Assembly: GCA_023426005.1 (NCBI GenBank)
Contig: JAFABO010000147.1
Location: 1 to 9,602, forward strand
From: Bacillota bacterium
GTDB taxonomy: Bacteria; Bacillota; Clostridia; Acetivibrionales; DSM-1351
Length of the DNA: 9,602 nucleotides
Direction of reading: 5' to 3'
The position numbers and the translations under genes are program-made. The notes below the pieces were generated by a model. That model was not told where the DNA came from, searched no databases, and worked only from the letters and a program-made list of their open reading frames with translations. Positions 6,150 through 9,602 of the stretch are shown piece by piece; the first letter of the stretch is position 1; every line of letters starts with the position of its first letter.

Positions 6150-7292
6150 ATGTCAGAAAAAAGAGATTATTATGAGGTATTAGGAGTACAAAAAAATGCC
6201 ACCGATGCCGATCTGAAAAAAGCATACAGAAATTTAGCAAAACAATATCATCCTGATGTAAATCCGGGTAATAAAGAAGCGGAGGCCAAATTCAAAGAGG
6301 CAAATGAAGCCTATGAGGTTTTGAGCAATCCTGAGAAGAGAAGCAGATATGACCAATTCGGCCATGCAGGTACCGACCCTAATGGCTTCGGAGGAGGGGC
6401 TGGCGGCTTCTCCGACTTTGATTTCGGCGGAATAGGTGACATTTTTGAAACCTTCTTCGGCGGTTCAGGCTTCGGAGGGGGCAGGTCACGTACCAGAAGG
6501 GGCCCTCAGAAGGGTGCCGACATCAAATACGCCATGGAGATTTCTTTTGAAGAAGCCGCCTTTGGCATTGAGCGTGAAATAAACATAAGCAGGATGGAAG
6601 TCTGCTCAAAATGTACCGGAACCGGTGCAAAACCGGGCACACATGCCAGTACCTGCCAGCACTGCAATGGAACCGGACAGGTTCAAATCAAGCAAAACAC
6701 ACCCTTCGGGCAGTTTATCAATTCAAAGACCTGCGACGTGTGTAAGGGTGAAGGAAAAATCATTGCCGATCCGTGTCCTGCGTGTAACGGAAAGGGCAAA
6801 CTCAGAAATAGTGTCAAATTGAAAATAAACGTACCGGCGGGAATTGATGACGGACAGACCATATCACTGCGCGGGGAAGGGGATCCGGGTTCAAAGGGCG
6901 GACCCAACGGAGATTTATTCCTTAATATCAGGGTTAAGCCCCATCCTTTGTTCAAACGCCAGGGGAACGATGTTATTTGCGAAGTACCTATAACCTTTAC
7001 TCAGGCAGCTCTGGGAGCCGAGCTTGAAGTACCGACCCTGGACGGAAAAGTAAAATATACCGTGCCCGAAGGAACTCAAACCGGCTCGGTGTTCAGGCTG
7101 AAAAGCAAGGGAATACCCTTCCTGAGAGGAAATGGGCGGGGGGATCAGTATGTAAAAGTAAATATTGATGTCCCAAAGAAGCTGAATGAAAAGCAAAAGG
7201 CATTACTCAAAGAGTTTGCCGAGCTTGGAGGCGATGAAGTCCACGAACAGAGAAAAGGTTTTTTTGATAAGATGAAGGATGCTTTTAAATAA
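6150..7292 (+). CDS. dnaJ: Chaperone DnaJ (Hsp40, type I), 380 aa
   Basis: DnaJ delivers substrates to DnaK and stimulates its ATPase; it acts as a cytoplasmic dimer. The J domain (about 1-70) contains the essential HPD at 34-36 and ends YDQFGHAG. A Gly/Phe-rich linker runs to about 112. Four zinc-binding repeats follow, CSKCTGTG (152-159), CQHCNGTG (169-176), CDVCKGEG (195-202) and CPACNGKG (209-216), so it is a full type I protein. Two beta-rich peptide-binding domains and a dimerising C-terminus complete it, at normal length. The ATG at 6150 is chosen because the product then begins MSEKRDYYEVLG, as in the family, with GGGAG at 6136-6140, 9 nt upstream. The frame remains open to a TTG at 6129, which lacks a ribosome binding site. 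No CIRCE precedes it, and no strong promoter is visible in the 215-nt gap after dnaK. Confidence 0.98.
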   Translation: MSEKRDYYEVLGVQKNATDADLKKAYRNLAKQYHPDVNPGNKEAEAKFKEANEAYEVLSNPEKRSRYDQFGHAGTDPNGFGGGAGGFSDFDFGGIGDIFETFFGGSGFGGGRSRTRRGPQKGADIKYAMEISFEEAAFGIEREINISRMEVCSKCTGTGAKPGTHASTCQHCNGTGQVQIKQNTPFGQFINSKTCDVCKGEGKIIADPCPACNGKGKLRNSVKLKINVPAGIDDGQTISLRGEGDPGSKGGPNGDLFLNIRVKPHPLFKRQGNDVICEVPITFTQAALGAELEVPTLDGKVKYTVPEGTQTGSVFRLKSKGIPFLRGNGRGDQYVKVNIDVPKKLNEKQKALLKEFAELGGDEVHEQRKGFFDKMKDAFK

Positions 7293-7314
7293 AAATACGG
7301 AGGAAAAAGTTTGT

Positions 7315-8265
7315 ATGAAATGGTATGAAATACGGATCAACACCACCGACGAGGCCAGCGATGCGGTAGCTGAAATGCTGACAACGATGGGTGCCGGCGG
7401 AGTTGCCATAAAGGATCCGTTTGATATACGAAAGGAAATAGAAAAACCCGGTACTTTGGACTATGCCGATGACGATTTCCTTGAAGCGTTGGGCGAGGAT
7501 GTAATAATTTCGGCGTATTTTCAAAACGGCTTGGATATAAATGACCTCCTGAAGCAGATAAATGACGGCTTGAGTAATATTTCACAATTTCTTGATACGG
7601 GTAAAGGCCTTGAGGGCTATGGTGAAGTAGATGATGAAGACTGGTCCACAGCCTGGAAAAAGTACTACAAGCCCTTCAAGCTGACTGACAGGATTGTGAT
7701 AAAGCCTACCTGGGAAGAATATAAGGCTGAGGAAAATGACATAATTGTTGAGATGGACCCCGGGATGGCGTTCGGAACAGGGACTCATGAGACAACACAA
7801 ATGTGTTCCATCCTGCTGGATAAGTATGTGAGTGCCGGGCATGATGTCCTGGACGTAGGCTGCGGAACCGGAATTTTATCCATTATTGCTTCAAAGCTGG
7901 GAGCAAAAAAAATAGAGGCTATTGATATTGACGAAGTTGCGGTAAGAGTGGCTGGGGAAAATATTGAGATAAATGGAGAAGCCAGGAAAATAAAGGCTTT
8001 TAAAGCTGTCCTGTCCGATTTGAAAGCCGGAGATAAAAAATTTGATATAATTGTGGCCAACATCATTGCTAATGTAATTATTGACTTGTCCCAACTTATA
8101 CCTTATTATTTAAAAAAGAACTCTTTGTTTATAACTTCGGGTATAATCAAAGAAAGAAAACAGGACGTCATTGATGCCTGCTTGAAAAACGGCATGTCCT
8201 GTATAGAAGACCTTGAAATGGGTGAATGGGTGGCAATGGTATTCAGATGTCCAGATACTTTGTAA
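7315..8265 (+). CDS. prmA: Ribosomal protein L11 methyltransferase PrmA, 316 aa
   Basis: PrmA transfers methyl groups from S-adenosylmethionine to amino groups of ribosomal protein L11 in the cytoplasm. An N-terminal substrate-recognition domain (about 1-100) begins MKWYEIRINTT, the usual PrmA start. The linker holds EDWSTAWKKYYKP (108-120). The catalytic Rossmann domain has DPGMAFGTGTHETT (148-161), motif I VLDVGCGTGILS (178-189), the ribose-binding acidic AIDIDE (202-207) and the catalytic-site VANIIANVI (247-255). Length fits the family. Start: ATG 7315 has CGGAGG at 7298-7303. An in-frame ATG at 7279 would overlap the end of dnaJ, but it has no ribosome binding site and adds residues unlike the family. 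It lies 22 nt after dnaJ and overlaps rsmE, so it is co-transcribed with both, as is common in Firmicutes. Confidence 0.95.
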   Translation: MKWYEIRINTTDEASDAVAEMLTTMGAGGVAIKDPFDIRKEIEKPGTLDYADDDFLEALGEDVIISAYFQNGLDINDLLKQINDGLSNISQFLDTGKGLEGYGEVDDEDWSTAWKKYYKPFKLTDRIVIKPTWEEYKAEENDIIVEMDPGMAFGTGTHETTQMCSILLDKYVSAGHDVLDVGCGTGILSIIASKLGAKKIEAIDIDEVAVRVAGENIEINGEARKIKAFKAVLSDLKAGDKKFDIIVANIIANVIIDLSQLIPYYLKKNSLFITSGIIKERKQDVIDACLKNGMSCIEDLEMGEWVAMVFRCPDTL

Positions 8266-8999
8266 ATAAGACTCAGATAGAAGATAACAAAATTAGAATA
8301 ACCGGTGAGGATTATCAACATCTTAAAAAGGTATTGAGAGCAGTAAAGGGTGATGCAATTACTGCATGCTGTGACGGCATGGATTACACTGCGGTTATAG
8401 CTGAGATCAGCAATGATTGCATCATTTCAGATATTATAAGCAGTGCTGAAAATGTCACTGAACCCGCGTTGAGGGCAACACTTTTTCAGGGACTTCCGAA
8501 AGCGGACAAAATGGAATTCATTGTCCAGAAATGTATTGAACTTGGGGTTTCCGAAATAGTGCCGGTGATAACAGACAGAAGTATAGTTAAAATCAATACT
8601 GAAAAAGATGCAAATGCCAAAGTCTCCAGATGGCAGAAAATTGCCATGGAGGCTGCCAAACAGTGCAACAGGGGAATTGTTCCGGTGATAGGGATGCCTG
8701 TTAAATTTTCCGAAGCCGTCAATATGGCTGCAAATATGGATTTATCCATAATACCTTATGAAAAGGAAAGTGCTGCCGGATTTAAAGCAATAGCAGCAAC
8801 CAGTTCCAGTATTAAAAGTGCAGCTATTTTTATAGGCCCGGAGGGCGGGTTCACCGAACAGGAGGTTGAACTTGCAGAAACCGCAGGAATACGTAAAATT
8901 ACCCTTGGTCCAAGGATTCTGCGTACTGAAACTGCCGGGATGGTTGCTTTATCACTAATGATGTATGAATTGGGAGATGTGTCTAATGGAAGAGCTTAA
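8247..8999 (+). CDS. rsmE: 16S rRNA m3U1498 methyltransferase RsmE, 250 aa
   Basis: RsmE is a SPOUT-fold, SAM-dependent enzyme that methylates N3 of U1498 (E. coli numbering) in 16S rRNA. The N-terminal PUA-like domain (about 1-70) starts MSRYFVNK and includes EDYQHLKKVLRAVKGD (21-36). The knotted methyltransferase domain shows LPKADKMEFIVQKCIELGV (83-101), EAAKQCNRG (135-143), IGPEGGFTEQEV (196-207) and LGPRILRTETA (220-230), the last two forming the SAM-binding knot. Length is typical. The ATG at 8247 gives the family's N-terminus and overlaps the end of prmA by 19 nt. Its ribosome binding site is weak (GGGTGG at 8228-8233), so translation is probably coupled to prmA. An in-frame ATG at 8226 would add seven atypical residues. 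It overlaps cheY by 14 nt. Confidence 0.95.
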   Translation: MSRYFVNKTQIEDNKIRITGEDYQHLKKVLRAVKGDAITACCDGMDYTAVIAEISNDCIISDIISSAENVTEPALRATLFQGLPKADKMEFIVQKCIELGVSEIVPVITDRSIVKINTEKDANAKVSRWQKIAMEAAKQCNRGIVPVIGMPVKFSEAVNMAANMDLSIIPYEKESAAGFKAIAATSSSIKSAAIFIGPEGGFTEQEVELAETAGIRKITLGPRILRTETAGMVALSLMMYELGDVSNGRA

Positions 9000-9360
9000 A
9001 TTTGTAGTTGTTGATGATGCTGTTTTTATGAGAACACTAATCAAAAGAATGATTGAGGAAAACTCAAGTTATGTTGTGGTTGGTGAGGGAGCTAATGGGC
9101 ATGAAGCAATTGCCCAGGCTAAAAAATTATTGCCGGATATAATGACCTTAGATATAACAATGCCTGAAATGGATGGGATAATGGCAATCCAGGAAATATT
9201 AAATGTGTCACCCAGGACTAAAATAATCATGGTATCGGCAATGGGACAGCAATCAATGGTAATAGATGCTATAAAAATGGGCGCAAAGGACTTTATTGTG
9301 AAACCTTTTGATAAATCACGTGTTCAGCAGGCTATTGATAATGTACTGAAAATGCAATAG
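8986..9360 (+). CDS. cheY: Stand-alone response regulator CheY, 124 aa
   Basis: This is a single receiver domain with no output domain, so it should act by binding a partner when phosphorylated; for CheY that is the flagellar switch or an associated phosphatase. The acidic pair D10/D11 (VVVDDAVFMR), phosphoacceptor D56 (TLDITMPEMDG), S84 (MVSAMG) and K106 (IVKPF) are all present. The block SAMGQQSMVIDAIKMGAKDFIVKPF (84-108) is nearly that of Bacillus CheY, which argues for a chemotaxis regulator over a generic receiver or Spo0F-like relay. The ATG at 8986 has GGGAG at 8972-8976, 9 nt upstream. An in-frame ATG at 8965 would add MNWEMCL without a site. It overlaps the rsmE 3' end by 14 nt and is followed by a terminator, so it ends the operon. 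A chemotaxis gene in this position is unusual. Confidence 0.9.
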   Translation: MEELKFVVVDDAVFMRTLIKRMIEENSSYVVVGEGANGHEAIAQAKKLLPDIMTLDITMPEMDGIMAIQEILNVSPRTKIIMVSAMGQQSMVIDAIKMGAKDFIVKPFDKSRVQQAIDNVLKMQ

Positions 9361-9382
9361 ATTTGCTCATCAGAGAAAAATT

Positions 9383-9408
9383 AAATGGGGGGAGACCCTC
9401 ATTTTTTT
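9383..9408 (+). terminator. Intrinsic terminator at the end of the operon
   Basis: The arm 9383-9391 pairs with 9396-9404 (9 bp, one G-U) around a GAGA tetraloop. Seven T's (9402-9408) overlap and follow the 3' arm. It starts 22 nt after the cheY stop and has the classical stem-plus-U-run form, closing the hrcA-to-cheY unit. Confidence 0.88.
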
Positions 9409-9563
9409 AATGTAAGGAATATGCAGTAATCAATGAATACAAACTCAAACCCAAACTATCGGCATTAATTTTATTAATTTGGTAATAATTTAGAGTAAGA
9501 ACTTAATATCGGAAGGAAATTGAAGAAAAATTGATAAAATATAAGAAAAGTAGTAAATTATTC
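9409..9563. other. AT-rich intergenic stretch, no gene seen
   Basis: I find no open frame with a ribosome binding site on either strand, no CIRCE element, and no stable hairpin here. A few short AT-only inverted repeats (for example in TTAATTTTATTAA near 9464-9476) are expected from the base composition. It appears to be the upstream region of a gene that starts beyond the window. Confidence 0.5.
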
Positions 9564-9591
9564 TTTAAATAATATAAAATTGTGTTATAAT
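9564..9591 (+). promoter_or_regulatory. Promoter for a gene beyond the right edge
   Basis: A perfect -10 TATAAT lies at 9586-9591 with an extended -10 TG at 9583-9584. A moderate -35 TTTAAA (9564-9569, 4 of 6) stands 16 bp upstream. The start of transcription would be near 9598, so the leader and gene fall outside the window. Confidence 0.65.
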
Positions 9592-9602
9592 ACTAGTGAT
9601 TA

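Noticed and set aside
1..9602. Undescribed defence, mobile or biosynthetic system
   Set aside because: Every substantial gene except the edge fragment and the membrane protein belongs to a well-known housekeeping family, and base and codon use look even across the window, with no integrase, transposase, repeats array or toxin-antitoxin pair.

Overview
The window looks like ordinary chromosomal DNA from a low-GC Gram-positive anaerobe of the class Clostridia. The cellulolytic Acetivibrio/Ruminiclostridium group is my best guess, but that is inference. The support is AT-rich codon use, strong AAGGAGG-type ribosome binding sites, a DnaK without the extra nucleotide-binding-domain segment of Gram-negative DnaKs, a clostridial-style GrpE C-terminus (VVRHSVVKV), HrcA/CIRCE control, and a CheY close to that of Bacillus. 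All genes lie on the + strand. I see no mobile element, CRISPR array, tRNA, rRNA or prophage, and no gene-free stretch longer than about 260 bases.

Layout. (1) Positions 1-161 hold the 3' end of an unrecognised gene. (2) A two-gene unit follows. A consensus sigma-A promoter (248-276) drives a fold-type IV PLP-dependent aminotransferase (335-1165) and a polytopic membrane protein of DUF4013 type (1203-2093), and the unit is closed by a strong hairpin terminator (2125-2159). (3) The class I heat-shock operon comes next. An extended -10 promoter (2209-2237) and a perfect CIRCE operator (2247-2273) precede hrcA, grpE and dnaK. Two hairpins then separate dnaK from dnaJ, prmA, rsmE and cheY. The last three genes follow dnaJ tightly (22-nt gap, 19-nt overlap, 14-nt overlap), and a U-tailed terminator sits after cheY (9383-9408). 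(4) The final ~190 bases are AT-rich non-coding DNA ending in a good promoter for a gene beyond the window.

How the genes work together. HrcA binds CIRCE and represses the operon until heat or unfolded protein occupies the GroE machinery. GrpE, DnaK and DnaJ form the Hsp70 cycle. PrmA and RsmE methylate the translation apparatus (ribosomal protein L11 and 16S rRNA), and this pairing behind dnaJ is common in Firmicutes. The chemotaxis regulator cheY at the operon end is the least expected member.

No undescribed multi-gene system is evident. The points most worth a second look are the fusion of cheY to the heat-shock/methyltransferase transcription unit, a possible switchable hairpin over the hrcA ribosome binding site, and the tandem hairpins that may split the operon after dnaK. 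Several coding frames stay open upstream of the most likely start, so starts were chosen by ribosome binding site and family N-terminus.
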